Part shown: one piece after another, positions 20,531 through 33,389 of the stretch
How positions within the stretch are numbered: the first letter of the stretch is position 1
Layout: every line of letters begins with the position of its first letter
Source: Chaetoderma sp. LZ-2023a
Taxonomy: Eukaryota; Mollusca; Caudofoveata; Chaetodermatida; Chaetodermatidae
Assembly: GCA_034401795.1 (NCBI GenBank)
Contig: CM067367.1
Coordinates: 32,687,733 to 32,751,732, forward strand
Direction: 5' to 3'
DNA length: 64,000 nucleotides
Position numbers and translations under genes: made by a program
The notes under the pieces: generated by a model
What the model was told of the DNA's origin: nothing
The model's input: the letters and a program-made list of their open reading frames with translations, nothing else
Database searches by the model: none

Positions 20531-21339
20531 CTTCTACTGCTTTTGAGAGGGTCAAGAGTGATCTAGGGAGTATATTAAACTATTACCATTATAAAAAAGA
20601 TAATATAAAAGAAATATGAAATTAATTAAATCACTAATGAATAAACAAAAAAGCAGCTTGGAAACAGTGCAGCTTATTAGTAACAACAATATTATAACAG
20701 ATAAATTTTAATTCCACCCCCCCTCATAAATATGCAAAATCTCTAGCGCAAAATCCAAAACAAGATATTCAGGTAATTGATGAGGGAACTAGTACATATG
20801 ACCACTCAGTTAAGAACTGGGAAACGAATTGTGCACGAGTGTGAACAATAATGCGAACAATAATGCAAAGGTATACATTGTAGTATTTATTCCATTCAAA
20901 ATTGTACAAAGAAGACAAGAGAAACACGCATTCGTAACTACAAAGAGAAAACACTCCTTGTGAGTGAGCTAAACAATAATTTAATAGTAATTTTGAATTA
21001 CTGAATATTTCTTTAAAAACGCTTAGGACGAGACGGGTGGTACAAATAAGCACTTTCTCGTTTTTCATTATTCCTTAACATGTGTTATGTTTGTAACTCG
21101 ATTAAGGACCGATCTCGCAGCTAATGCACCACTGATGAATGGTAAAATTAAACTTTTACCATACACGAAAAATAATCTTTTCATCATACAGAGTGAAAGG
21201 ACATCAAACACTTGAACTCACGACTTAGGAGTCCTTAAACGCATGATTCATAGCCTTCAGATGCATAATGCTGACATTTTGTTGTAAACGAGACAATGAC
21301 ATCGAGCACACATAAAATCTAGCTGTCTGTCGTTATTGC
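20531..21339. other. No recognisable feature
   Basis: AT-rich sequence with scattered short frames, none with a motif. I see no repeat shared with other parts of the window. Confidence 0.5.
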
Positions 21340-21830
21340 AGACACTATATCACTGCTCCTATTAAGTATTTAAAAAAACAATTTGCGTGTAAATTGTTGT
21401 CGGTTAAGCCACCAACAACTTACACTCAAATCGTTTTCAAAATATTCAGCATGTACATAGTTAGTTTTCTAATAAATTAACGTTTAGTGGCTTGAAGCAG
21501 CGAGACAAAATCAATAGATTTTGCACTAGACAAAGTAAGTGGCTGCCTGGTGAGGTGTTACAGACGACATATTCCAGGGGTTATATCTACATATTAGCTA
21601 AATATTTTGGAAACGATTTGATCGAAAGTTGATGGTGCCTATGCGATCATCAACTTACAGTCAAATCGTTTTCAAAATATTCATCTGGTACAGATTTATT
21701 ATCCATCAACATTATTGTTTAGTGGCTCGTAGCGGGGAGACGGTTCAAAATCAAATCAATACCTAACTGGGCAAACAAAGTAACTGTCTGACTGACGAAG
21801 CGTTGCAGACAACATATCGCTCATTTAAAA
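21340..21830. repeat. ~232-bp unit in two tandem diverged copies with MITE-B palindromes
   Basis: A hairpin containing caacttacactcaaatcgtt followed by ttagtggcttgaagcagcga and gttacagacgacatatt (21,370-21,575) is followed by a second round: caacttacagtcaaatcgtt, ttagtggctcgtagcgggga and gttgcagacaacatat (21,600-21,812). Each round begins with a MITE-B type inverted pair around AAATATTTTGGAAACGATTTG. Confidence 0.6.
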
Positions 21831-21984
21831 CGTAAAATACCAAACTTTTAGGGGTTACAATTTTTTAATTTAAATAAACGTTTTAATCAGTTAATTATTA
21901 CGACCAACGGACATACGTAGACTACGTACATACATGAACCTACACGCCCCACAACCCTAACCGATATGCCATTCATCAGAATAA

Positions 21985-22155
21985 AGTGTGCCTCTGTATG
22001 CCATTGTCATAAACAAACATCACCATTCATTCAATTTACTGACCCTCTGTACGCCATTGTCTAAACAGTCTAAATATCATTCGATAAAATTAAGTGTACC
22101 GCTGTACACCATTGTTGCACACAGAAAATGTGTGCCCCTGTATGCCATTGTCTAA
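21985..22155. repeat. Short degenerate tandem phrase CTGTAYGCCATTGT
   Basis: The phrase ctctgtatgccattgtc recurs at about 21,990, 22,043, 22,103 (ctgtacaccattgtt) and 22,137, at irregular spacing of 33-60 bp, immediately 5' of the truncated LINE-C copy. Confidence 0.55.
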
Positions 22156-22164
22156 AATGCTCGA

Positions 22165-23140
22165 GAACAGATGACAAAGGCTGATATTAGTGCATTGGAA
22201 CTATTCCAACTGTCAATTCTTAAACAATTACAGTCTCTTCCAAAGAATACAACATCATCAGCAACACTATGCCTACTAGGAATAAGACCCATCCAAGCAG
22301 AGCTAGACTCCAGAAAACTAAAACTACTAGGAAACATCCTCAGAAATGACGATACTGTAGAATTCCAGATAGCAGCCAGACAACTTGCTGTAAAGAATAT
22401 TAAGAGCAATAGTTGGTTTATGAAATGCTAAGAAACACTTCATAAGTATCAGCTCCCAAGTGTCTGCCAACTAATTAACAGCATGCCTGCAAAGTTAGTG
22501 TGGAAGGCGTAAGTAGAGAAGCACATCAACTGTGCTGTACACAACGTCTGGAAAGAAGACTTTGTCATGAAGACATCATCAAAATACTTAAATGTCAATG
22601 TATGCACTGTGAACAATGTTCACCACTGTTGGAACTCATTTGACAACACAACCAGGGATGTTAGACGAGCAGTAACAAAGGCAAAGATTCTGACTGGCTC
22701 ATACATCTTGCAAGCAAATCGTGCCCATTTCAATCAATATGTTGTCTCTGACAAGTGTTTACTTTGCCATTCAGCACCTGAGGAAAGGAATCATTTCATT
22801 ACAATATGTACAGTATTGGAGGAGTCAAGAAAACCATATTTGAACAGTATTCTCACCACCTAGAAAATGACCCAGTCATCATCAACACGTTATTAGCTGA
22901 TCCCGAAAATACAACTCAGCTGATACTTCATCATACAATGATGATATCCAGATTGAACATTAAGCTGTCCCCAGCAAATTCTCTCAAAATTGTGAAAACT
23001 ACACGTTTTCTCTGCTATGCCTTGCACCTCAAACGTACACAATTGATTGAGGCAATTGTGTCTGTATAAATACCTCAATGAACACTAATCAAAATAAATC
23101 AGACACAATCTAAATTTACCTATTCTTCTACAAGTTATAA
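22165..23140 (+). pseudogene. LINE-C, 5'-truncated plus-strand copy (C-terminal region)
   Basis: The frames give ALELFQLSILKQLQSLPKNT, LCLLGIRPIQAELDSRKLKL, YLNVNVCTVNNVHHCWNSF, NTTRDVRRAVTKAKILTGSY and CLLCHSAPEERNHFITIC, a CxxC...H..TC knuckle-like motif at the ORF2 end. The same blocks occur in order on the minus strand at 24.0-25.1 kb (LCLLGIRPIEAEIDCRKLIF, TTRDVRRATIKVKLL, EDRTHFLVTC). There are in-frame stops at about 22,430 and 22,510 and a frameshift before LCYALHLKR. It is a dead 3' fragment and lies tail to tail with the minus-strand copy. Confidence 0.8.
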
Positions 23141-23990
23141 ATGTTACCAACATAACTTTCTTATTAATGTGCGAATGAAAAACTCTGCAATCAATTTGAC
23201 GTTAATTAATTTAATCCTACTCAGTCAGAGCAAATTTTGTGTATTCATGTATTTAAGACTGTGTTATATAGACATTTTGAAGACCCGTTTGTACCCTACG
23301 GAATAGTGGTGAACCCATCGAGACTGGATTTCCACATACAGATACAGATTCAGAATGGCGTACAGCCCCCGCTCCCCAACCCCTCCCCACCCCACTACAC
23401 TACTTATTTTCTCCATAATAACCGTCTATAGCGAAGGCTGGTCAGTTAACATCTGTGCATTTTAGGTTAAATAATATTCTTTGTTATATACAGAGTGGAT
23501 TTCTTCGCATTTTAACTGTCCTGGTATTTAAGAAAGCAAATCCCGAAATTCTCGGGAAAATTACTACGCTAATGGTCAATATCCATGAGAGCTATCTCGC
23601 TCCCGTTTAGTGTAGGAGATCTCGCGAGAATGGTACTTCCTAGGTAATCTGTAATCTGTAATCTGTAATCTGTACTCGGAACGCCAGCCTCGATGGGCTC
23701 ACCCCTGGCATGAGCAGGGTAATGAAGAGTTGCAACATGAGTTGCACAATAGTTTATTATTAAAGTTTTTATTAATTTATCTAATGTTCGGAACACACGA
23801 AGAAGCAACGGATGTTGCCGAGCACACGCGCACAAGCTGGATTGAATCCGTCGTGACACTGACACTCCTGGGAGAGTATCCAGGTTATATTAATTTCGCA
23901 AAAACCATAGCTCAGGCAAGCAATGCATACTGTACATAGTTCGTGTGTGATAGCTTGACAAAAGTCAGTGCGGCAAAAGGTGTATGTGCA
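23141..23990. other. Spacer between the two LINE-C copies
   Basis: This holds a (GTAATCT)4 run at about 23,645-23,675, a C/T-rich patch near 23,365-23,395, and short frames without motifs. No gene is recognised. Confidence 0.5.
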
Positions 23991-23994
23991 CAAT

Positions 23995-26900
23995 TTACAA
24001 ATTCACGGAGATTTAGTTATATACAATGGCTTTCCAGGTCAGTTCACTTCAAATGAAGGGCATAGCAGAGAGCACGTGTGATTCTGGATACTTTTTGATA
24101 GTTCTCTGCCGACAGGTTGATATCGGAGCAGGTGAAAAGTTTGGAGTGGTCAGCAATCAGCAATCATATGCTACTGGGTCAATCTCCTGGAGTACAACAG
24201 AGCGGATATCTTCTAGATACGGTTTTCTGGATTCCATCAGCATTGGACAAGTTACGAGGAAGTGAGTTCTGTCTTCTTTTGTTAGCCGACAAAGCTGGTG
24301 TGTGTCAGGTGCAGCAAACTGATTAAAGCGACTACGATTAGCTTGTAGAATGTATGTATCAACCAGGAGTTTCACTTTAATCGTGGCACGTCTTACATCT
24401 CTTGTTGTATTATCAGTAGAGCTCCAGACATGATGGACACGGTTCACTGAGCAGTCGAGAACGTTAAGATACTTGAGGGTGGATTTTGTGCTGGCGTCAT
24501 TCTTCCAGGCTTCATGAACAAATTTATTAATCTGTGTGTCTACTGCTACTTTCCACTGAGGTTTTGAAGGGATGCTGTCAATCAGCTGGTAGATACTTGG
24601 AAGATCATACTTAGAGAGTAGGTGTTGACATCTCATAAACCAGCTGCTGCTTCTGATACTCTTTACAGCTAACTGTCTCGCAGCTATTTAATACTCTAGT
24701 GTCTCTCGGTTTCTGAGTATGTTTCCTAAGAAGATCAGTTTTCTGCAGTCTATCTCAGCTTCTATAGGTCTTATGCCCAGTAAGCAAAGTGTTGCTGTTG
24801 AGGATGTACACTTTGAAAGGGATTGGAGTTGCCGGAGAATTTTGCGTTGGAAGTGCTCCATGAGATTAATCTCGGTTTGGTTCATTTCCAGAGTTTCTAG
24901 ACCAAAGAGTAATCTTGGGCGACAGTAGATTTTCCATACATGCGCAGCTAGTGCAGGAGACATTCCGCCATTGCCGTGCAGTCCAGCTCCCATCAAGGAG
25001 TACACCGTTCTCCGTGCCATTTGAATCCTCTTCTGCACATTTTCTTTGCCCCGTAGGGAACGTTCTATACCCAGATGTGTTTCACACTTAGATTCAAGGA
25101 TTTGTTTTTCTCCTAGCTGTATTTTGCGCATTTCTTTTGGTCGTTTGTTAAGAAAGATAAGAGCACTCTTTGCTGGATTGATAGAATACCGTTCCTGATT
25201 GGTGTAGTGGTGGACAACGTTGAGAATCTCTTGGAGATGATTAGTATCGCGTGCGAGAATGGCAATGTCATCAGCGCAAGTTGGTGCTGAGCAATCAATG
25301 TGTCCAATTTTTATCCGACTTGCATATCCTCAATCATATGTAGGAGATTGTTGTTGAATAGTTTATAATAGATGGTGGAAAGGATTCCACCCTGGCGTAC
25401 TCTCTGCTGGATCTGTAGAGGTGAGGAAAATCGGCCCTTAAGCTTGACCACAGTTTCGGCATCAGTATAGAGGTCTTGGATGGTTCCCCAGAGTGATTGT
25501 TCGACTTCGCTGATGTATATCTTGCGAAGGAGTGAAGCGTGCCAAACTACATCAAACGCCTTGCAGCCATCTAGCGTGACCATAGCCACTTGTTCCTGGT
25601 TGTCCTTTGCCTCGTTCACAACCTCTGAAATGATCAACGCTGTGTTGTTGGAGGACGATCCCTCTGTGAATCCTCTCTGCCACATGGACTGAATGTTATA
25701 GTGGTTATGTTTGGTTCGGTTTAAAAGCAGTTTCTCAAGTATCTTTCTGATTAATGACAGGACCGTAATCCCCCTATAATTTGTTGCTAGTTTAGTATCT
25801 TTATCTTTCTTGAGGACAGGTGTAAATATTCCTTGCTTCATGTCACGTGGAACGTGTCCCTTTGAGAGAATCTAGTTCATTAGAATTGCTAAGTGATAAA
25901 ATACTGCTGCCGGGGCATGCTTCAGATGCTCTGCAGTTAGTCTTTGATAATCCGGAGATTTATTGTTCTTAAACCCAGCTACGATTTCCCTGAGCTCTAA
26001 TTCTGTTACAGGCTGATTCTGTTTTTTCTGGTTACGACACAGGTCTTCAATTACGATGAGATCGTTCTCCACTAAGGTCTTATAGGCTTCGTCGAACAGT
26101 GCATCTTGAAGAGGACTGGCCAGTGCACCAAAGTGTTCCTTAAATGCCCCTAAGATATCAGCCTCATCAGTACACGTTGTTCCATAATGTATAAGGTGGT
26201 GGATTCCATTATTGCCTAGGGTACGTTGTTTTGCAATTAGGTAGAAGAAGGTTTGTCTGTCATATTCGTGTGCCTCCATGATCTTGTTGCAATGGTCACT
26301 CCGTTTCTGCCTGTTCATCAGTCGTATAGCTTGCCTTAATGCCCGCCTAGCATCTTTTCGCCTACGGTTTGCAGCATTATCATTCTCAATTGGCTTGACT
26401 TCAAGAATCCATATCCTGTGTCCTTTTTTACTTGTAGTGGCCAGGGCATTTAAAGTTGGGGTCCATATTTTGTTGTTGTTTGGGTGCTTCCTTGTTCCGT
26501 CCTTGACTGAACACACAGAAGCCTGGAGAGAAGTGCTGTGCATGGCACTTGAGAGTGTCTTTACCATCATAGGTGCTGCTAGATTACTGTCTATTTCTGG
26601 GGGTTTGCCAGATAGGATGCCATCAACCATCTCTTTGTACTACTCAACATTACACTTTCTCCAGTGAATTCTCTCAGGGATATGATCTGTCTGGTGATGC
26701 ATTTTAGATTCTTGTGCTTTACCTACATTCTTGTGGGTGTTGAAGATAACCGCAGCTGTAAGTATCACATCAATATGATCTGAGAGGTTCAGTGGATGTT
26801 TTGGAGTTATCGTGACTTGTTTGGCCATAGGTTTGGACCTGCCAGACAGCAGCCAGTAATCTATTTGTGATGATAACTTTCCACTCAGAACAGAATGTAG

Positions 26901-27830
26901 GTCTGATAGAGTAATTCTGAGGAAGATGTATATCATGCTCACTCATGAAGTCTTTTAGCTTTTGGTGTCTAGGGATCCCTTTATCTCTATGAGCTGATGC
27001 ATTTATGTCGCCGCCTATTATGATGAGATGAGTTCCTTCATATTTTTCTATAAGTTCATAAATTTCATCCAGGACTGCCTCAAAGTCGCGTTCGGATTGG
27101 GCATTTCCACGTGAAGGCATGTACACATTAATAAGATAGATTGGCACTTCAGTAAGTATTTCTGCTGCCACGATCCTATGACTTCCCTCATCTGTTTTTC
27201 TGATGTACTGGTCCAGACTACTTGACCAAACGATGGCTGTCCCACTGTAGCCTCTTGGTGCCTGAAGTGGTGGTATTGGATCATCATCGTCAATACACTT
27301 GGCATGGAAGTTGCCTTTGCTGTAGACCTTTGTTAGTACTTCTTCCACCTTGTACCTGTAGAGCCAGTGCTCCTGCAGTATAATGATTTCGTTATTCTTT
27401 GAGAGCATATGAAGGTAACCAATATTCGTCTCAGCATTCTTTGCGTTCAGTGTTGCAATATTAATCAAGCGATGACCATCTATAGCCGCTGCACTCGATG
27501 CGTTTTCTTCCTGAGCTGGTTGGCTTTGCTCAGGTGGATCTGTCATTGGCAGACTTACAACAGGCGGATCACTTGTGGCACTGCTCATAGGCTTGCCTAT
27601 TTGAACTGTATCATGGGTTGAGATTGTGTTGGTACCCATTGTTGGATTTGGGCTGCAGTGCGAAGGGCGGCAGGAAGTAGCTGCTGCAGATATGAGCCTG
27701 TCGAATACGGATGTGGTATGATTGGCCTTGCTAGGGACTGTTGTTGTACAGTAGGTTGGAGATGAGTCATGGGAAACATCATGTTCATCATTGGAGGTCT
27801 GTCCCGTACAGCCTGTTGACGCCACAGGTC
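23995..27830 (-). pseudogene. LINE-C ORF2: endonuclease-reverse transcriptase, frameshifted
   Basis: The minus strand, 5' to 3', encodes an AP-endonuclease-like domain: IATLNAKN, IIILQEHWLYRYK (catalytic Glu in LQEHW), GYSGTAIVW, YLINVYMPSRG, IIGGDINA, then after a frameshift SQIDYWLLSGRS and NLSDHID (SDH motif). RT follows: GFKNNKSP, KQGIFTPVLKK, NYRGITVLS, QRGFTEGSSS, LDGCKAFDVVW (motif A), VRQGGILSTIYYKLFNN, and CADD near 25,270 in place of YADD. C-terminal blocks end in C.LC...EDRTHFLVTC and ALCYALHLK. It would nick target DNA and prime cDNA from its own RNA. Stops near 24.69, 25.31, 25.87 and 26.64 kb show that it is inactive. Confidence 0.85.
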
Positions 27831-29738
27831 TGGTCCCAAGTGGAAGGCACTGGTAGTCTGGTAGTTTGACGGATGTACCGCAGGGGCAGCTTCTTTATGG
27901 CTGATAACCGGTGGAACAAGATATGGATAACCCTGAGGCCATACTGGGCGTGTCTCCAATGGACCATTCACTCGAGGACCGGGGATCTGGTTTACTGTCG
28001 TCATAGTGACATGTTGTCGCTTTTTCTGTGGTTTTGTCTTTGGCTGGCTCGTATATCGCTTTTTCTGGGGTTTTCTGTGGCCCACCTCTAAAAAATTATG
28101 CCGTTAATCTGGTTGCAGGTTCCGGCACTGGTTGGATATCTGTTTAGTATGCAGTGGCCGTGAGTGAGGTAGTGTCAGCATCCTGTTGGTCTTGCTGGGA
28201 ATCATCATTGTTAGTACGTGGGCTGCGCCATACGGGTGGAGACATGCCGACTTCGTCCGTTCTGCCAGATGTTTTTTCAGTGGGTTTTTGCTGCCATGCT
28301 TTGGTCTTTCGAGATTGGTTAGTCGACAAGTTGATATGCATTGCTTTTAGGCGGGGAGGAAGTATTCTGTCACCTGCATGGCTGTTGTGATGGGGTCTCT
28401 CAGAAGTGGTATTTTGTGTTGAATGACTGTGCTCCAGGTTCTGATACCGATCAGGTGATTGGTTGTTATGTGATGTGTACTGACCAGATGATGTCATTCT
28501 AGTGCTGCCCTGTCTACCATAACATAGTTCTTCAGCAATATTCTGGGATGGCCTACCATGAGGGAACTGGTTATATGGTGTGCTATGCTGTGTTTGTGGC
28601 GGCCACCGAGGTGGAGTACTAGTATCATAAGGTCCTGGTGCTACACGTATGTGCTGGGGGTAGTTCTGAGCATCAGTTTGCCTTGGGGGAAGCCTGTACA
28701 GAGACGCATCTCGGTTAGGTGATCTATATGCTTGTGGCTGTGCTAGGTTTGTCACTACTCCTGGAATGTTGCTTGAATTCTGATGATCACCGCAGTGCTG
28801 ACAAGGTGCACACGTCTGACTACTGAGAGGGCTTTGTTTAAGTTGAGTCTCTAGGTGATATACTCTACTTTCAAGCATTTTCATTTCCAGATCAGACACC
28901 CTTGCAATAAGATACTGCATTGATCATCCATCTCCTGCTTCGTTGGGTCGAGTGTGAATGTTACCAAGACATTCACTGTTACAGCCGTGTCGATTCGACC
29001 AAGGCATGTTCTCTGGCTGCGTGGAAGCTTCTGGTGTGGCAGCTGCTTTCAAGAGAAGCATCCTATTACCTTTCTTAAGCTCTTCAATTTTGTTCTCCAT
29101 GATGGTGATATAAGACTGAGAGTATGTGTTTTGTTCTAGATTGTGCTTCAACTCAAATTCTTTGGCTGCAGTTTTTTTTCCAGGTCCCTGAGGCGCTTTT
29201 CCTTGCTCGCTAGTAGTTTCTCTCTGTGCTTTAGCTCGTTTTCTTTTATGGTACAATCGTCATTAATCAGGATTCTTGCTGGTATATTGCGTTCTGTTGG
29301 ATTATGCTTATCTGAAGAGTGTTCCACATCTTGCATGTTTAGTGGCTGCTCATTAAGCATTGCCTCTAATAATGTAATCGCTGGGTCTGCACCACTACAT
29401 GGTAGATCAGCAGAGGCATGTCCAGGTTCTAGGGATGGACTTGTATTTACTACGATGGAAGAGGGAACATGATCGACGCACACTGGACCATCACTATGAA
29501 GTAGTTCCAGGTCACTGGATTCTATACGGGTTGGTGCTGTCTCAGAGTTTGTATCGGTAGAACATATCTTTAGACTGGAAGTATTCATCCCTGTTGATGC
29601 CTTGAGTAGGTGCTCTGGTTGCTTACAGGTCACACATCTGTATAAGCATTCTGGGTCTGCTAATACAGGGTCGTCATCTTGTAATTTCGCATAGCTGGCA
29701 TGTGTCCAAGACTGACAGAAGGAGCATTTTAAGTTCAA
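27597..29738 (-). pseudogene. LINE-C ORF1: PHD-like finger, coiled coil, Pro/Gln-rich
   Basis: The minus-strand frame from 29,738 starts within a zinc-binding finger: CSFCQSWTHASYAKL, then LYRCVTCKQ, the latter half of a PHD-type finger as found in some LINE ORF1 proteins. A long Glu/Lys-rich coiled-coil-like part follows (REKLLASKEKRLRDLEKKLQ), continuing after a frameshift as YITIMENKIEELKKGNRMLL. Next is DLEMKMLESRVYHLETQLKQ (28.92 kb) and a Pro/Gln/Asn-rich tail to 28,144. A further Pro-rich frame (28,085-27,597) overlaps the ORF2 start at 27,825. The first finger Cys residues are missing because the element is cut at 29,738 by another LINE tail. Confidence 0.7.
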
Positions 29739-29848
29739 AGTTCAAAGTTGCTTTATTTCATGTTTTTTTCTATACAATAAATATAATCTAAACAGGCAGT
29801 CCATCAAAGGCATGGCCTATTGAGTGATGGACTCCTTACACACATTAT
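29738..29848 (-). repeat. LINE-E type 3' tail, body absent
   Basis: Read on the minus strand: a hairpin (GGAGTCCATCACT...AGTGATGGACTGCC-like, with a CATGCC loop side), then a spacer, AAATAAAGCAACTTTGAACT and repeats of TTTGAACT. The same layout closes the LINE-E copy at 41.1-41.2 kb and occurs alone at 33.6 and 39.8 kb. It joins directly to the truncated 5' end of LINE-C. Confidence 0.6.
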
Positions 29849-29849
29849 G

Positions 29850-32160
29850 TAAATGTGAATGTTCACATATTACTGACCACGTTAAAGAGTTTCTAGCTTG
29901 GTATGTCGCAGAACATAGACGCACATATTACCATGATCTATCACAGCATTACATGGCATCATCTGGAAATAATATTGGATGAGATGTTGAAGGATAAGGA
30001 AGTAGACGATCAGTGGCAAATTATTACATCAGAATTCAATTCGGCTATTCAGGAATGTGTACCACAAACATGTATTAAGAGAGATTTTACAAACTTCAAC
30101 AAACACAAACTCCCATTCAGTCAAAAAAATGTGTCCAAGATTCACTGCAAGCGTAGACTATGGGCATAATATAAGCTAACAAGAAATGATACTGTGAGGA
30201 TTAAATACAATAAAGTACGAAATCAAGTCCGTCAGGAAACTAGAAAAATTGTTAAGTTACATGAGCAAAAAATTACAGAAAAAATTAAAATAAACCCAAA
30301 GAAATTCTGGACATATGTTCAAACTAAGACTAAAACTAGACTGTCTATACCAGACTTATATACTGATAACAATAAGAAAACCCGTACTACTTCTAACTGT
30401 GAAAAAGCAAATGCCGTAGCAAATTTCTTTTCATCTGTATTCATCTGCGAACCTGACGATATGCTACCAGAGCTTGATAGACTATCTACCTCGCAGCAAA
30501 ATATCTTACAAATAAAGCAAAATGATATCAAAAAGAGTTTAGATAAATTAAAAATATCAAAGTCACCCGGTCCTGATGGCATCCAACCGCGTATCCTAAA
30601 AGAACTTAGTAATACTTTAGCCCACCCGCTCAAAATATTATTTCAAAACTCATTGAACTCCAGTACATTACCAACACCATGGAAGCAAGCCAATATTACA
30701 CCTATATTTAAAAAGGGAGACAGAAAAGTCACAAGCAATTATAGGCCAATAAGTCTGACAAGTGTCGTCTGCAAAGTACTTGAAGGTTTAATTAGAGACA
30801 GTATCATCCAGCATATGAAAACGAATGGCTTATTTGTCAATTTGGTTTCATCCCAGGTAGGTCCACCACACTGCAGTTATTGACGGTAGTGGATAAATGG
30901 TTACAAATATTGGATAGTGATGGTGGTGTGGTGGACGTTGCATATTTAGATTTTTTAAAGGCATTTGACAAGGTTCCCCATCGTAGACTTGTACATAAAC
31001 TGAATCTATATAACATCAATCCACAGATTATTAAATGGATAGAAAGCTTCTTGTCAGAGCGTAGCCAGAGAGTAATCATTAGTGATGAACCCTCTGAATG
31101 GAAATCAGTATTTAGCGGGATACCACAGGGATCAGTTTTAGGACCAGTGTTGTTTGTTTTATATATAAATAAATGACTTACCTAATGTGATAGCTAACAA
31201 TAGTGAAATATACCTGTATGCGGATGACACAAAACTTTTTCATGGCATAAAATCCAATGATGATGCTAACGAAATGCAACAAGATATATACTTGTTAACA
31301 GAATGGACCAGTAATTGGTTACTCCAATTTAATGCTGATAAGTGTAAATCTATGCGAATTGGCAAAACCAATTTACAAAATCATAGCTATATTCTCGGTA
31401 AAGACGGGTCCCGTATTAATCCAAGCGAGGATGTAAAGGATATAGGTGTTATTATTGATGATAAACTATGTTTCGAGAAGCACATAATAGATAAAGTTAA
31501 TAAAGCCAACTCCATTATGGGTGTAATAAGGCGCACATTTGTATCCCTTGACACACACATATTTAGAACCCTGTATACATCATTAGTGCGGCCACATCTG
31601 GAATTTGCTAATCAGGTTGGAGCCCTTATCTCAAGAAACATATAGAGCTGTTACAAAATGTTCAGCGAAGGGCGACAAAATGTGTCTCGGGACTATCAAA
31701 ACTAAATTATGAGACTAGGCTCAGGGTCATTAATATACAAACTCTTGCATACCGTAGAGTACGAGGAGACATTATTGAAGCTTACAAAATTATAACCAAA
31801 AAATATGATCCAGAAGTGTGCAACTTATTTGAATTCCGATCAGACTCAAGAACCAGGGGACACAGGCTAAAACTATACAAATCCAGATCACGTTTAAACA
31901 TACAAAAATACTCCTTTAAACATAGAATTGTGGACTTATGGAACAGTCTTCCGAACCATGTTATAGAAGCAACAACCATGATATCATTTGAAACAAAACT
32001 AGATAAACTATGGGATAACCAACCCCTATACTATAACTATCTAGCTGGCAATATAAATCCCATGTTTTATAACCAAATTGAAAAAGGAAATTAGGAATCT
32101 GTCATTACAGGCGTTTAGCCTTCTCACAGAAATAGAATATGATTGATTGATTGATTACAA
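29850..32160 (+). pseudogene. CR1-like LINE reverse transcriptase, 5'-truncated
   Basis: The frame gives RRLWA, KINPKKFWTYVQTKTK, ISKSPGPDGIQPRILKEL, PTPWKQANITPIFKKGDRK, NYRPISLTSVVCKVLEGLI, AYLDFLKAFDKVPHRRLVHK (motif A, 30.94-30.99 kb), GIPQGSVLGPVLFVLYIN and LYADDTKLFHGI (catalytic YADD box at 31.21 kb). Thumb blocks (LGVIIDDKL, IMGVIRRTFVSLD, YKIITKKYDPEVCNLFEFRS, HRIVDLWNSLPNHVI) run to a stop at 32,094. Only a few lesions are present: stop TAA at about 30,167, a frameshift near 30,850, a stop near 31,173 and a frameshift near 31,610. It ends in a short hairpin and (GATT)n at 32,138-32,157. The endonuclease is mostly missing. Likely a fairly young copy of the CR1 group. Confidence 0.85.
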
Positions 32161-32940
32161 AACATTTATACATTGACATATATACGACACCCAGGACAGT
32201 GGCACAGTGACAGAATGCTGAAAAGCTACCGTGATATGAAAGTCCAGGACTATTTTGGTTTGTTTTGTGGAGTTCGGACATAAACTTTGATATATATGTC
32301 ATATATACATGTATTTAATACATATGTCTTCCATTAAGCGGTGGGTGGGTAGGGCTGTCCCTTCTTTGATGTTTACATAGATATATGCCACTATGTGCAC
32401 AAACATAAAACACACGACATTCAAACACATATTTATGGCATTAATATTTAAATACACTCATACATATTTACTGACTTAATTAAACATATATTATACATAT
32501 ACTCTCTAATTACATCATCTCATTTTATTTAAATTTAGTTTGGAGTGGTTTATTATTATATAGGACTTTTGTATGCTACTGAGGGTGGGGTGGGCAGGGA
32601 AGAGCTCATCACTGTAATATAAAGTTGAAATAGTTAGAGTTTGTTAATAATCGATAGATGCGTTGATCGTATGTGGGCTATTTAGGTGTAGTAGTAGTGA
32701 AAGTAAACTGTGAAGTATGTTTATGTTTAGACTTCTTACTTCAATTATTGAATTACTGCTAAGTGGTCGCACTGGACGATGTAATTGCATATCTGGCATG
32801 CAGCTTCATCAACATTATGTCTCAAGGGAAAACAAGACACATTGTGGATATCTGTGCAATGGGATAATGGTTCATTTCCATGAAACTCAAGCGCCAGTAA
32901 ATTATCAGCAGTGTGATTACATGCATAGTTAGTTATGTGT
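32161..32940. other. No recognisable gene
   Basis: AT-rich flank of the CR1-like element with ORFs of at most about 70 codons and no motif. A 71-codon frame at 32,717-32,932 has no recognisable feature. Confidence 0.5.
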
Positions 32941-33389
32941 TAAGATGGTACCCAACTCCAATTGCTCATAATCACAATATAGGAGCCGGTAACGGCTACA
33001 GAGTCCACGGTGCTGATTGGCCAATGTAGATAAGTCGCATACGTGTAAGACCGAATATTTCTATTGGTTGTCAATTTTTTGACCGGGGAACCCCAAAACA
33101 AACGAGTGGAATGTAAAATACCTCTGTTTACATTTTAATCAGCTGATTATGAACACGGAAATACATCGCGTAAAACGACACTTATTCAGTGTCTAGTCCA
33201 TCTTATGAAATGCAAACAAACATTGTTGGGCAAAATTGTGTATCTGTAGAGAATTGTCAGATTCAAGATGCTGAAATGCATTTCTGTAAACGTGTTCTAA
33301 GATTCCGGGAAATGTCAACTTCCCGCTGTTGGACGTAAAATACGGCTCAGAAATAACTTATATTGTTTCCAAAACAAGATAAAATGTAC

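Noticed and set aside
26278..26667. 129-codon plus-strand frame inside LINE-C
   Set aside because: Antisense of the ORF2 linker region; the minus strand carries the continuous endonuclease-RT motif order.
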